64,000 nt of DNA from the NCBI GenBank assembly GCA_015680685.1, contig MNCI01020745.1:5033-69032 (forward strand), given 5' to 3'. The stretch comes from Gnetum montanum (lineage: Eukaryota; Streptophyta; Gnetopsida; Gnetales; Gnetaceae). Shown here piece by piece: positions 1 to 11,372 of the stretch (its first letter is position 1; each line of letters starts with the position of its first letter). The position numbers and the translations under genes are program-made. The notes below the pieces were generated by a model that made no database searches, was not told where the DNA came from, and was given only the letters and a program-made list of their open reading frames with translations.

Positions 1-520
1 CCACTGGGACTACCAAGCATAGGCCTAGGTACGCCACTGGGATTACCAAGCGCAGACCCCAAATACGCCACTGGGTTACCAAGCGTAGATCCCCCTAGCT
101 ACACCACTGGGCTACCAAGCAGTCACACTTAAATGCTCGTAATCAAGTCGTACTCGTTCCGCTTCTAGGAGTTTAGGGTTGAGAGACTAATCGCGATAAG
201 TAACCGATTCCTTAACTAGCCGTACACACCTGTAGATGCTCGTAGTCAAGTCGTACTTATACCGCGCTATGAAAGTAATAAATAACATGAACTAAATAAC
301 AAATAAATAAACTAAGTGAATGCTGCAATGATGAAGTAATCTCGATCTTTATTGCCGGTCATGTGCGTGTCCAAGTACGACACACTCGAATAAAGACACC
401 GTACAGTCACATTCACCACACTGCGGGCAGACACAGGAAAAAATCTAACTCTGGAGGGATCAAACTGCCAGAGCTTCGCTACACTAAAACTGGGATGTTG
501 AATAAGGGAGAGCCACCTCT

Positions 521-530
521 TATTTATAGA
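521..530 (-). promoter_or_regulatory. TATA box of alpha LTR 1
   Basis: TCTATAAATA on the minus strand, about 190 bp inside the terminus at 717. The other two alpha LTRs have a TATA box at the equivalent place (33741-33750 and 42026-42034). The sequence between the TATA box and the terminus differs completely between copies and is made of short repeats. Confidence 0.5.
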
Positions 531-544
531 AATTACGGCTGACT

Positions 545-717
545 GCGATATCGCGTACGCGATATCGCGGCCTATGCGATATCGCGACTCTGATACAACA
601 GGGTGGTGATATCACGACGACTGATACGATACAACAGGGTGGTGATATCACGGTGACTAATACAACAGGGTTGTGATATCATGACTATCAGCACTATGTG
701 CAATTCAGGTCTCATCA
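545..717. repeat. Short tandem array with a CpG-rich palindrome in the U3 part of alpha LTR 1
   Basis: Begins with a perfect 24-bp palindrome (545-568; half-site GCGATATCGCGT), then another gcgatatcgcg, then three copies of a roughly 30-40-bp unit containing 'tgatacaacagggtggtgat' and a degenerate gatatcacg. It lies directly upstream, in the transcription sense, of the minus-strand TATA box. Confidence 0.7.
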
Positions 718-2067
718 CCAAGTATATACAAGTATCATGATTTTTTTTCATGATTGTGGAATTTTTTGTGCATTTTTGTCTAAATGCATGGGTTATTTTT
801 CCAAGGTTAATAAATATAAGAGAAATAAACAAAGGTAGCTACTTTAGAAGCACATGAATCAAATAAAGTAGAATAAAATAAAATAAATAAGAAGATAAAG
901 GACAGGGTGCCACGTGGCTACAAGATGAGATAAAATGATACCAAGTGTGGCATGAGCGTGAGTAACTAGGCGTAGCATGAGTTAGNACACCAAGTGTGGC
1001 ATGAGCGTGAGTAACTAGGCGTAGCATGAGTTAGAGGACCAGTGCACAGCATGATCTAGCATGAGCAACTAGAAACCCCACATAGCATGAGTAACCAGAA
1101 ACGTGGGTGACTAAGAAGACACAACGTGAGCAGGATGAAGGGTAAGGGAAAGTAGGAACGGGGAAAGGGGAAGAAGCAGGCAAGCTTGGCGTTTGTGGAG
1201 GAGAGCGAGGAACTGCTCCAAAGCCTTCCACAGCCTAGGATTTATTTGTGGGTTGGAACCCTACACAGGTTTATTCCTTCCCTTTCTTTTCTATTCTTTT
1301 TTGTTTTGTGTGGCGTAACATCAATGAGTGGCAGCGTGAGTTGTGGGAGTCGTAGATTTTTGGTGTTTATGGGTGCTTTTTGGCTATGTTGAGAGTGATT
1401 GCGTTTTCTCCCTATGTTCCAGGGTGTTTGAGTTCTATTTTAATTCATAATTGCAGCGTGACTGGCCCTAAAATTGCAGTGTGAGTGGCCCTAAAATTGC
1501 AACGTGAGTGGTGCTAAAATTGCAGCGTGAGTGGCCTTGAAATTGCAACGTGAGTGGCCTTGAAATAGTCACGTTTTAGTGTAGTTTTGTTGTAGTGTTG
1601 ATACATTTTTTGTTATGTTTTGATGCATTTTTTTTCGTTTTTAAATTCGGGGCTACTCTTTTGATTCTTGCTGCTGATTCTGGGCTAGCGTGAGCAACAT
1701 GGGGCATGTCCATAGGCAGCATGAGTTACAGGGACTACCATGTTTTGGGTATTTTTGCCTGTGTTTTGTGTTGGGAGAATGAGGGTTTTAAATTACTATT
1801 TACTGTAGCATAAACCACAGGGCCGCCTCTCCAGCGTTAGTTGCAGGGCTGTGTCTCCAGTATGAGTTACTGGTCTCCAAAACAGGGTGTGAGCACGTGC
1901 GTCACTAATTTGGAGTGTGATTACTTAATGTTTTTTTTTTCTTTTTTCTTTTTATTTTGTTTTGTTTTTTTGTTTTAACTATTGTAAATATAATCACGAA
2001 TGCAACTGAAATGATAACAACGTAGAAGAAATGTAATCTTAAAGAAATGGAAATGTAACTTGTTCTA
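718..2067 (-). other. Non-coding spacer of Tat-like copy B
   Basis: No supported gene. The stretch is homologous to 9857-11110 of copy A, minus a deletion of about 60 bp near 2030 between short ATGTAA repeats. It carries many 'gcatgagtaac' and 'gcgtgagtgg' words; at 1453-1560 a unit of about 24 bp, 'gcagcgtgagtggccctaaa', recurs about five times. A 47-bp tandem duplication around the ambiguous base at 986 is absent from copy A. The short frames here are not conserved with a recognisable product. Confidence 0.5.
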
Positions 2068-2313
2068 GTTGAAGGTCATTTCGGGCCATGCATGTCAGTT
2101 TAAAGTCATGACGGAAGTCAGCAATGGCATTCTAGTTTAAGGCCATTTCGGGCTAGAAGAAAATGAGGGAGGTTTAAACTATTTTTGTGGGTTTTAAAAT
2201 GAACCGTCCATTTCTAACCATGGCTAGTTTTATGTCATTGCAGAAATGGTGGTATTTTAATGTCTTTTTTGAACAGTAGTAGTTTAACGTCATTTCAGAA
2301 AAGTAGTAGTTTA
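2068..2313 (-). repeat. TTAAACTA minisatellite of copy B
   Basis: Degenerate tandem units whose minus-strand form is close to 'ccgaaatgacnttaaacta', seen on the plus strand as 'agtttaaggccatttcggg'. The TAA stop codon of the protease frame (2311-2313) lies inside the first unit. The same arrangement recurs in copies A and E. Confidence 0.7.
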
Positions 2314-4797
2314 ACGGTCGAGTAGCTTCTTTAATTTTTGAAGATTAACATGGTGTGTTGGTTGTGTTGGTGTAATCGTATATTCTGCATCTCCTTCGCT
2401 AATTATGTTAAATGGTAATTCTGACCATGAGGCGTATGGGGGAATGACCCCTATGTCAGTTTGCTCTGATGTTTCCACGTTTTGTAATGTCTCTATATCT
2501 TCTGGGGGATCACAGTTTAGAGATAGGTTACCATTTTGGTTATCAATGGATATGGCATCCTGTTTAAGCTCAAGAGTAATGTCATCTTGTTTAGTCTCAT
2601 CGATTTCGACCTCTGAGCCTTGGTTTGTGCCTACGTGTGTAGAGGTGTTGGGTGTAGCTGCATCACCGTGTATAATGATTTCACCACCTTCATAGGGTAA
2701 GTGAATCTCTTGGTGGATGTGTGAGGATAACACTTTTAATTGGGCTAACCATGGTCATCCCAAAATTAAGTTAAATCTAGGCATCTCGTCTACGATTACG
2801 AATTCAGCTGACGTGGGGAATCGATCCCTTGCTATGAAATCCAAAGTTAATGTTCCTTTGACAACTATGCGTGATCCACTAAACGATTTCAGGAATGTCA
2901 TGGAAGTTGGTTTGATTTGTTTAGTTAGCCCTAATTGCTTGATTACGGGGTATGGTACCATGTTCATGGTTGCTTCATCATCTATGTGCACCCTATGTAT
3001 TTTAAATTGATTTACTTGTATAGTTATGAACATGGGTGCAGTGCTGAATTCTCCTATTTTTTCATTTATTTTTATATTATCTGTGTTGAAGCTTATTATT
3101 ATATTATATTGTTGGTTGAGACTTGGTCCATTGGACCCAACAACTGTATCTCTTGTGGAATGGTTTTCATGTGGTCTAATGTGATGGTTGGGTTTGATGC
3201 ATCTGGCATTCCTAATTTTTGGCTTTCGTGACTCATGCTCAGCTCGCCAGTTGTCAGAGCCATAGGTACAACATTTAAGGGAGTGGGTTTTGGTGGCCCC
3301 AATTCAAAACTTCAACGTTCTTTTTCTAACCATTCCCTAGTAAGTCTGTCGATGAGGCGTTCTCACTAAGGTCATGGAGGAACCATTGGAGCTTGAACAT
3401 CGGGTTGTTTTGGGACTCAGATGATGAATGGAGTAGGTCAAGGTTGTAGTTGAATAGTTAGAGATGGTTGCATGTCAGGGTATTGAGGCACCCTGATGAA
3501 AAATGGGGTCATTTTGGTTTGTGGTTGAGGAGTAGGAGTTCGAAGACCAGGGTGTTTGGGTACCCTAATTATGAAGGGAGTTGGTCAGTTTTGTGGTTGT
3601 ACCTCTGTGGTTTCAACCATGGGTGGCACCCAGACCACAAAAGGAGTGGGCTGGGTAGGCGGTTGCACATTTACGGTTGCATTGGCAAGGGGTACATGAA
3701 TGACGAATGGTTTTGTAGGTGTAGGTGGATTGTATGTGGGATACGAAGATTGTGGGGATGATGTTGACGCTGTAGGAGGAACATGAATCACGAAAGGTTT
3801 GCTGGACATTCCTTGTTCATTTCTGATATGGATCGTGTTAATAACATAAGGAGCTTCCTTAGTATTGAGGGGATCTTTATATATTCCCATAGATTGATTC
3901 TGCAATTTAATATGGTTGGCATGGTCAAATGTTATTTCACCCCTATCAATCATACGTTGTATGTCTTGTTTGTGGGTGAAGTAATAATCAGTACCGTGCC
4001 CATTCCGTTGATGGTACTCATAGAATCGATCTAGTATAAAGCCTTTTGGGATAGGAGGCTCATTTGGTGTTGCTAAGCTTCGGTTTTTAACCAATTCATA
4101 GAATTGGTAGTGTCTCTGGGCTACTGCTAGGGACAACTACTTATGTTTAATGGCACCAGCCTTCAAAAGTTGATCTAACAACTAGGAAGGCTTCATGGGG
4201 AGCGGTGTGTATTGAGCAGGGTCTTTCCTCTCAAACGTACGTGCATGACCCATGTTAGTAGCTTACGTGGTAGATGATTTAGTTGTATGTGTAGGAGTGG
4301 TTCTCTCATAGTTAATGGGAGTAGTAGGTGGTCTGCCTTGTCGTCCCACGTTGGTAGGTTGAGTCTCCGCTACTGTTGCTACTGTTGCTTTAGCTTTTTC
4401 TTTATCTTTTTGAGTGTGTTAACTTCTAAAGGCTAAGTAAGCAGGGTCATGGATATTTTGGGCTGCCTCTTCTATGTTTTTAATCTGTACAAAATCTTGG
4501 CTTAGAGTGCATGCATTTAGATAGTACATTTTTGATTTGACAAAATCATTCACAGCTCCCTTAAGAATCATAAGAAGGTATGTTTCTGGGATTGGCTCAT
4601 GAAGTTCGTTAAGTTTGGAACTCCATCTTTGGATAAATTTTTGTACAGGTTCAAGGGGTGCTTTTTTTAACTGTATCTAATTATCCAAGGTTGCTTTAGG
4701 TTTCAGGTTATATTTAAACTTGGTAACAAACTAGTGTAAGAGATCCTCCAAAGAGTATATGGAGTTGCGAGGTAAGGCTCGATACCAATACCAAGCA
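2311..4797 (-). pseudogene. Gag (C-terminal part) and protease remnant, copy B
   Basis: On the minus strand the frame starts inside the conserved gag core at about 4797 and passes the region YHQRNGHGTDYYFTHKQDI (around 3980-4040), the family's version of the Tat-type C-terminal gag motif. It then has PFVIHVP-type repeats and a retropepsin-like segment with FKIHRVHIDDEATMN and PRFNLILG (2755-3033). About 250 bp present in copy A (12140-12385) are missing near 3085-3110, breaking the frame, and several TAG/TAA codons interrupt gag. The 5' half of gag, the leader and the LTR are absent: homology to copy A stops at 4797. This copy lies head-to-tail with copy A on the same strand. Confidence 0.8.
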
Positions 4798-5600
4798 TTG
4801 TCCGTTGGCCCCTAGCCAGATGTCATCGCACTATGCTCAGAAGTACATTGGGTTGAGGGAAATGTAGTTTAGGGAAAAGAGGGAATTGGTTGTGATCGGG
4901 GAATCAAAAGATGATCGAGGGTTATAAGTGTTGCCAGAATTGTGGAAGAGGAGTGCTCTCGCGTGAGCAAGTCGTGTCATTGGTCTTTGTCAATAGCTGG
5001 ATTTTTAGCAGACTTAGAATTGAGACACTAGAGGTGTGTTCTTTGGTGAAATAGAACCCTTGTGTTATGTTTAAGGGGGCCCATTGTAAATAGCCAAATC
5101 CACACAATGATGTGCTGCATGATCATTTGTGGCATGAGTGTTTTCTCAAGACAATTGTCTTCTCGCCTGTGGCTTGTATGAGAAGAACCAATGATCTTTG
5201 GCCTATGATGTCCACAGGGTCATGGAGACCTTTTCCATGTATTTTTCTCTTTGACCATTTTTTGTTTGTTTTATTTTTGGCCTTTTCGAGAGCTTTCTTT
5301 CAGTGCTATGCTTATGATCATGCGCTTGCGCTTGCATCATGTACTGTGTATTGTGCTTTGCATTGCAACTACTTAGAGAATCGTAGTGTACAATAGTGTA
5401 TTAAGAGCTTCGGGTGAATATTGTGTTAGGGAGATGTAAACGGATAGGATAAGGGAGGCATGATGAGGAGAAGAGGATGTATTAGGAGTAGCAAATGTTC
5501 TTGTGAACAGAGTAATGAACCACGTTGTGGGCATCAGGAAGAATGTGATACCTTGTCGTCATGATGGAATGCATCTATGCACGAACGCCTCAAGTGTGTC
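4798..5600 (-). other. Unassigned junction region between copies B and A
   Basis: I see no recognisable domain. The stretch should hold the distal 3' end of copy A, and possibly LTR remnants, joined to truncated copy B. It shows no similarity by eye to the 5' LTR of copy A at 16072-17650, so a 3' LTR cannot be supported. Short frames at 4922-5107 (minus) and 5112-5396 (plus) have no family resemblance that I can see. Confidence 0.4.
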
Positions 5601-6180
5601 ATCCTGCAAACGCCACTCTAAGGGAACAAGAAAAAAAACACAAATGATTCAGTTAGCTAAAGCACTTTAAACTTGAACATAGCTAATGGAATGGAGCCAT
5701 CATGTGGAGTTTCAAGGCAAAGAAAGTCTTCAAACAGCATTAGTTTCATCAAGATCTATGTGGCCAATCAGGTGGTAGGTTTTTGGTGAGCATGTATGGC
5801 CAATTACAGCAGCATGACTTTTTAAATAACACCAGGTTTTTGATGATGTCACTAGTTTATAGTCCTAGCAGACTATTTTGGATTAGTTTTACGTTATAAT
5901 CCTTTGGACATCGCCAGTTTATCGTCGTAGCGGATGATGAAATGCTAGTTTATAGTCATGGTGGACCATGAAGAGGCTAGCCAATTTATAGTCTTAGTGG
6001 AATCTGGTGAATGAGTGTGATAGTTTAGTGTCATGGAAGATAGAGATCTACGGTGTTGGTTTACCGTCATGAGGCCAAGATGTTTTGTGATGCTAGTTTT
6101 AAGTCATAGCTCCAGGATATTCTGTGGTATCAGTTTTAGGTTGTGATGCCAGGACCATCACATACCTTGAGATCATCAGA
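5601..6180 (-). repeat. 3' region of copy A pol with 'ctataaactagc' repeats
   Basis: Immediately after the integrase tail (minus strand) there is a second degenerate tandem array at about 5855-6130, with minus-strand units like 'catgactataaactagca' spaced some 40-60 bp apart. The words resemble the TTAAACTA minisatellite that follows the protease. The remainder up to 5601 is unique and non-coding by eye. Confidence 0.55.
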
Positions 6181-6184
6181 TGTA

Positions 6185-7342
6185 GAATTGTTTCATGTAC
6201 ACGTGATTTGTAGGATTGGCCAATTCATTTCCATCCATGTCGGTGAGCTTGAATGCTCCATTATCATAGGCTTTAGTGACTAAGTAAGGCCCTTCCCAGT
6301 TGGCTGAGAATTTTTCTGAGTGTTTGCAGACCGCCTTGAGAACTAGGTCACCTTATTTGATCTTCCACTTATGTGGATAATGTTGATGACATTGTCATTG
6401 CTATCTCTGGTACCATTCAATTTGATCAAGCGCTCGTACCCTTTCTTGCTACACTGAGTCAAGGTCAACGATGCATAGTTTGTTGTTCTAGCTTTCATCA
6501 AGGAGGCTAGAGAGCGTTATCCGTAGCGAGGGAACCTGTAACTCCAAAGGTAACATAGCTTCAAATCTGTATACTAGGCTATATGGTGTCTTACCTGTGG
6601 ATGTTGGATGCATTGTTTGGTATGCCCATAATGCATAGATTAACTGTTCATGCCATCGTCTCTTACTTTGATTCAGCATTTTCTTAAGCACCATGATGAT
6701 CATTTTATTCATAGATTCTTCTTGACCATTGCTCTCTATGTAATATGGTGATGAAAACAAGTGTTTAATACCTAGGCTTTCGTAGAAGATTTTAGTATCT
6801 GTACTGCTAAATTGTGGCCCATTATCAATGACTATGGTCATTGGGATACCAAAGCAGGTTACGATGTTTTCTAATATGAAGTTGCAAACATGTTTGGATG
6901 TGGTTTTCCTAGGGGAAATGGCTTCTACCCATTTTGTGAAGTATTCGATCGTAGTGATGATGAAGCTATGTCTTGCTGAAGATGGTGGTGTTATCAGCCC
7001 AATGATGTCTAATCCCCATTTTTGGAACGACCATGTAATTTGTGCAGTGTGCAACTCATTAGGTGGTACGTGTATTAGGTTACTGTGCCTTTGGCAAATG
7101 TTGCATTTCCTAACCCTAGAGAAGCAATCGTACTCCATGTGTGGCCAATAATAGCCCAAAGGTCTAATTTTCATTACCATTGCTTTGGGTGCTATATGCC
7201 CTTCGCACAGTCCTTCGTAAACCTGTTCTACGATCGTTTGGCCTTCGATGCTACTGACGTAGGTCAACAGGATGCCTTCATAGGACTTGCAACACAAGGT
7301 GTTCCCTATTAATGCATATTTCCTAGAGCGTTTTTGCACCAC
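6185..7342 (-). pseudogene. Integrase of Tat-like copy A
   Basis: The open segment 6488-7342 carries a zinc-binding N-terminus (VYEGLCEGH, GYYWPHM, CNICQRH) and a DDE-type catalytic core: D in WGLDIIG, D in IDNGPQF and E in ESNGQEE are all still present. C-terminally, past 6488, the minus strand continues as GDLVLKAV ... NWEGPYLVTKAYDNGAFKL down to about 6185, the usual tail of plant gypsy integrases. The enzyme would insert the cDNA into the genome. There is no sign of a chromodomain. It is frameshifted relative to the RNase H part. Family identity is clear; activity is not expected. Confidence 0.88.
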
Positions 7343-7704
7343 GTCTTTTTGAGCACTCGTTAGATGTTGTGGTGGTTTGCCTAATAGAAGGTAGTCTTTT
7401 ATGTCATCATACCATTCACATTCTTATGTAGTGCTGATGAACACTATGGGTATTTCATCGAGAGTGTTGGTCACAGGTTTGACACAATTTTCTATAGAAC
7501 TAGGTAACACATGGAACATCTGAGGTGCCATGTTCAAGGCTAGTGTGGCGAGTTGTTGACAATGGTATTTTTGTTCCTAGGAATATGTTGCACATCTACG
7601 TTGAGTAGTTGTTTTAGCAAGTGTTTAGTTAAGTCACAATATGGTTGCAAATGTAGAGCTTTGCATGTGTAGATCTCTGTGACTTGATTAATTATCAACT
7701 GTGA
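7343..7704 (-). pseudogene. Linker between archaeal-type RNase H and integrase, copy A
   Basis: Continues pol on the minus strand with frameshifts and stops. The first part still reads as the end of the RNase H fold (QLIINQV, then HIPRNKN near 7570); the rest is a degenerate linker before the integrase zinc finger. No separate gene. Confidence 0.55.
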
Positions 7705-8073
7705 CTATCCTCGAACTACAAGACGTGTGATTCTCGAAGCTAGTGCCACTATAAGACTTCTAAGAAGACCTTCGTAGTCTGCCACATTGTTGGTGCAAGG
7801 GAAGTTTAGTGTATAGGAAAAGGGGCAAATTTCTTTCAAGGGATATGTTATGACAGTTGTAGCACTTCCCCCTCGAGAGGTGGATGCTTCATCAAAGTAC
7901 ATGATTGCATCATAATTTTCAGGCACTACGTCTATGCTATTAATATCTTCGTTAGGGAATTCAAGGTTGATTATCACTTGATCTTGTATCGGTGATGCAG
8001 TCAACTGATTGGCTATTGCTTGACCCTTAGTGGAGGATTGAGCAACATAATGTAGGTCAAACTCTGCAATCAT
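7705..8073 (-). pseudogene. Second (archaeal-type) RNase H domain, copy A
   Basis: The frame begins with the end of the first RNase H (AEFDLHYV ... KGQAIANQL) and continues into a second RNase H module: MYFDEASTSRGGSATTV, then FPCTNNVADYEGLLRSL, matching the D...E pattern of this fold. A second RNase H between the classical one and the integrase is the hallmark of the Tat clade of plant Ty3/gypsy elements (known for the family), so this assigns the element. The third acidic position follows a stop or frameshift near 7700. Confidence 0.85.
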
Positions 8074-8483
8074 TGCCTTCCATCTAGCTAACCTACTTGA
8101 TTCATAGATGTTGTTTGTGATAGCTCAAAGCACATTATCTTTGCAAATGACATTGACTTGGTTGTGGAAGAGGTAATGCCACCACTTTTTCCAGGAAAAG
8201 AAAAGGGTGAAGCATGATCTCTCCATGTCATTGTATCATTGTTCGTGGGTAACCAAGGCATGGCTTAAATAGTAAACAGGGATCTCGGCTCCATCTCCTT
8301 GGTTTTGCAAAGCATGGATGCAATAGAGGTATCGGATGTTGTGAGGTAGATGTAAAAAGGTTTATTTCTTTGCAGGGGATGAACTGTTGGTAGTTGAGCC
8401 AACTCCATTTTTATGTTTTCAAAGGCTTCTTGGCATTGTTGAGTCCATTGAAAATGGATGTTCTTTTGTAGTAAATACTGCAT
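8074..8483 (-). pseudogene. Classical RNase H domain, copy A
   Basis: 8265-8483 encodes the RT connection and start of RNase H (FQWTQQCQEAFENIK ... PFYIYLTTSDTSIASML). After a frameshift near 8290 the minus strand continues with GAEIPVYYLSHALVTHE and ends in RLARWKAMIAEFDLHYV. It degrades the RNA strand of the hybrid during reverse transcription. It is broken by at least one frameshift and stops around 8110-8260. Confidence 0.8.
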
Positions 8484-9700
8484 GGGTTTTAGTTTATCAG
8501 TTAGCTTTGCGATAAAGCGTCTAATGAATTACAGTCTACCTTGTAGACCATGTAATTCGGTAAGGTTCCTAGGTGGTTGCATACTATTTATTACCTTAAC
8601 CTTATCGGGGTCTACTCGTATACCTATTTTGGAGACTATGAAGCTAAGAATTTTTCCCATCTTAACCCCAAAGATGCATTTCTTTGGGTTAACCCTAAGG
8701 TTGTATTTGAGACAGCTCTTGAGAACCAAGTCTAGGTGCTTTGCGTGTTGCTTGGTTGTCTTGGACTTGACTATGATGTCGTCTACATAATCATTGAGCA
8801 AATTGAGCATGTAATTGCTAAATATATATGTCATTGCCCATTGATATGTGGCACCTACATTTTTGATACCAAATGACATCATTGTATAATAGAACGTGCC
8901 CCAAGATTTCATGAAGGTCATCCTGAGTTGGTGTTCTGGGTTGATCCTGATTTGGTTATATCTCGAGAATCCATCCATAAAGGACAATAATACGTGCCTA
9001 GCAGTTGACTCAATGAGTTGATTGATACTAGGTAGTGGGAAGTCATCCTTTATAGTGGCTATGTTGAGGTCATGGAAGTCAATACATATGCGAATGTTGC
9101 CATTCTTCTTAGGGACTACAACAATGTTCGATATCCAATTGGCATAGTTGACAGCTTGGATGAAACCAGCCTGAGAGAGCTTCGTGATTTCGTTATGGAC
9201 TGCCAACGCTACCTCAGGCCTAACCTTGCATGCCTTTTGCTTTACCAGTCTAAGTTTTTTATCGAGGATGATGTTATGCTAGATGATGTGTGGCTCTAGT
9301 CCTGGCATATCAGTATATGACCAAGCGAATGTTTTGATATTATTCTTCAGCACTTGTGTAATTTCATTGGTAATTTTTGGATTTAGTAGAGTACTTAGTT
9401 TTAATGTTTTAATCTCGCCACTAGACATGGTGATGGGGACTTCGATGAGGTGATCCTCAGTGATGTTGTCGGCTTTTAAGTCTAAAGTTTCAGTCATATC
9501 CTCAAAGCAGTCTTATTTTCCTTGAGTGGATGCCATGAAATTATCATAAATTGATGATGAATCTAGATCAATGGATTCTAGATTAACTTCTCATTGAATG
9601 GCCCCATGTGGTCCATTGATAGACAATGGTGAAAAGAGACGCTTGCTATCTATGTGTTTGCCCCTACCAATTAAACGGGGAGCCACATGAGCAAGGGTGA
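8484..9700 (-). pseudogene. Pol N-terminus and reverse transcriptase, copy A
   Basis: The minus-strand frame can be followed from about 9700 (APRLIGRGKHIDSKRLFSP) through NNIKTFAWSYTDMPG to the RT at 8529-9206. RT motifs in order: SNIVVVPKKNGNIRICIDF, KDDFPLPSINQLI, LLSFMDGFSRYNQI, MMSFGIKNVGATYQ and the catalytic YVDDIIVKS, with both aspartates intact. 9497, 9206 and 8483 lie in one frame, so this block lacks net frameshifts; only stops (for example near 9280 and 9500) break it. It sits in a different block from gag-pro, about 1.7 kb downstream, so it was either expressed separately or joined by splicing. Confidence 0.88.
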
Positions 9701-11124
9701 GTTGCTATTTCTTGTAACGTTAATTTCTACATCTCAATGCAACAAAGGCACGTGGCAAATAGTTTATCATTCTATACAGACACTTGGTAGTTTTAGGCCT
9801 TGCTCGGGCCAGGTGTGGCAGTTTAAGGCCATACCGGGCCGTCTACCAATCATGTTCCAAGTATATACAAGTATCATGATTTTTTTCATAATTATGGAAT
9901 TTTTTGTGGATTTTTGTCTAAATGCATGGGTTATTTTTCCAAGGTTAATAAATATAAGAGAAATAAATAAAGGTAGCTACTTTAGGAGCACATCAATCAA
10001 ATAAAGTAGAATAAAATAAAATAAATAAGAAGATAAAGGATAGGGTGCCACGTGGCTACAAGATGAGATAAAATGGCACCAAGTGTGGCATGAGCATGAG
10101 TAACTGGGTGTAGCGTGAGTTAGAGGACCAGTGCACAACATGATCTACCATGAGCAACCAGAAACCCCACACAGCGTGAGTAACCAGAAATGTGGGCAAC
10201 TAAGAAGACACATCATGAGCAGGATGAAGGGTAAGGGAAAGAAGGAACGGGGAAAGGGGAAGAAGCAAGCAAGCTTGGCATTTGTGGAGGAGAGCGAGGA
10301 ACTACTCCAACGCCTTCTATAGCCTAGGATTTCTTCGTGGGTTGGAACCCTATGCAAGTTTATTCCTTCCCTTCCTTTTCTGTTCTTTTTTGTTTTGTGT
10401 GGTGTAACATCAACGAGTGGCAGCATGAGTTGTGGGAGTCATAGATTTTTGGTGTTTATGGACACTTTTCAGCTATGTTGAGAGTGATTGCGTTTTCTCC
10501 CTACGTTCCACGGTGTTTGAGTTCTGTTTTAATTCATAATTGCAGCGTGAGTGGCCCTAAAATTGCAGCATGGAGTGGCCTTGAAATAGTCACGTTTTAG
10601 TATAGTTTTGTTGCAGTGTTGATACATTTTTGGTTATGTTTTGATGCATTTTTGTTTCATTTTTCAATTTGGGGCTACTATTTTGATTCCTACTGCTGAT
10701 TCTAGGCTAGCGTGAGCAACATGGGACATGTCCATAGGCAGCATGAGTTACAGGGACTACCACATTTTGGGTATTGTTGCCTGTGTTTTGGGTTGGGAGA
10801 ACGAGGGTTTTAAATTACTGTTTACTATAGCATAAATCATAGGGCCGCCTCTCCAGTGTTAGTTGTAGGGCTATGTCTCCAGTATGAGTTACTGGCCTCC
10901 AAAACAGGGTGTTAGCACGTGCATCGCTAATTTGGAGTGTGATTACTTAATGTTTTTTTTCTTTTTCTTTTTTATTTTTTTTCTTGTAAATATAAGCGTG
11001 AATGCAACTAAAATGATAATAGCGTAGAAGAAATATAGGGGGAATAATAATTGGTAGAGCAGGGATGTAACCATGCATGCAAACAAAGGATGTAATCTTA
11101 AAGAAATGGAAATGTAACTTGTTC
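9701..11124 (-). other. Spacer between gag-pro and pol of copy A
   Basis: No gene supported. 9790-9842 holds two 'gtttaaggccataccgggcc' units of the minisatellite; 9857-11110 matches the spacer of copy B. 'gcatgagtaac' and 'gcgtgagtgg' words recur, as in this element's leader and LTR. Tat elements such as Ogre are known to place an intron between protease and RT, which could explain a non-coding spacer here (inference). I do not find the antisense gene seen in E and F. Confidence 0.5.
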
Positions 11125-11372
11125 TAGTTTAAGGCCATTTTGGGCCATGCATGTCAGTTTAAAGTCATGATGGACATTAGCAATGGTGTTCTAGTTTAAG
11201 GCCATTTTAGGCCAGAAGAAAACAAGGGAGGTTTAAATTGTTTCTGTGGGTTTTAAAATGAATTGGCCATTTTTGACCGTGGCTAATTTTATGTCATTGT
11301 AGACATGGTGGTATTTTAATGTCTTTTTCGGATAGTAGTAGTTTAACATCATTTTGGACGAGTAGTAGTTTA
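11125..11372 (-). repeat. TTAAACTA minisatellite of copy A
   Basis: Degenerate tandem units ('agtttaaggccattttgggcc' on the plus strand) directly following the gag-pro frame; the stop codon at 11370-11372 is part of a unit. Related arrays follow the protease in B, E, F and H. Confidence 0.7.

Larger units (their letters stand above)
1..717 (-). mobile_element. LTR of family alpha, left end outside the window
   Basis: Three related sequences in the window (here, 32985-33876 and 41304-42284) share the words 'actgggattaccaagcg', a conserved middle part and the right terminus CTCATCA or TTCATCA, which mirrors the left terminus TGATGAG seen in the two complete copies. I therefore read them as LTRs of one family. 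Transcription is taken to run on the minus strand because each copy has TATAAATA on that strand (here 521-530) and because copy 2 has a minus-strand PBS next to it. Positions 545-717 carry a short-period array built from gatatcgcg and gatatcacg words. The element may have inserted into the spacer of copy B, whose homology to copy A resumes at 718. Confidence 0.65.

Noticed and set aside
5112-5396. 94-aa plus-strand frame next to copy A
   Set aside because: No recognisable domain and no counterpart in other copies.
10131-10322. Plus-strand frame in the spacer as a counterpart of the antisense gene
   Set aside because: I compared its product with the four exons of E and F and saw no alignment; it is also out of step with copy B.
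718-11110. The repeated spacers at 718-2067 and 9857-11110 as an LTR pair
   Set aside because: The similarity extends on through protease and gag (to 4797 and 14065), so it is a partial copy of an element and not a pair of LTRs. No TG...CA ends or PBS lie beside them.
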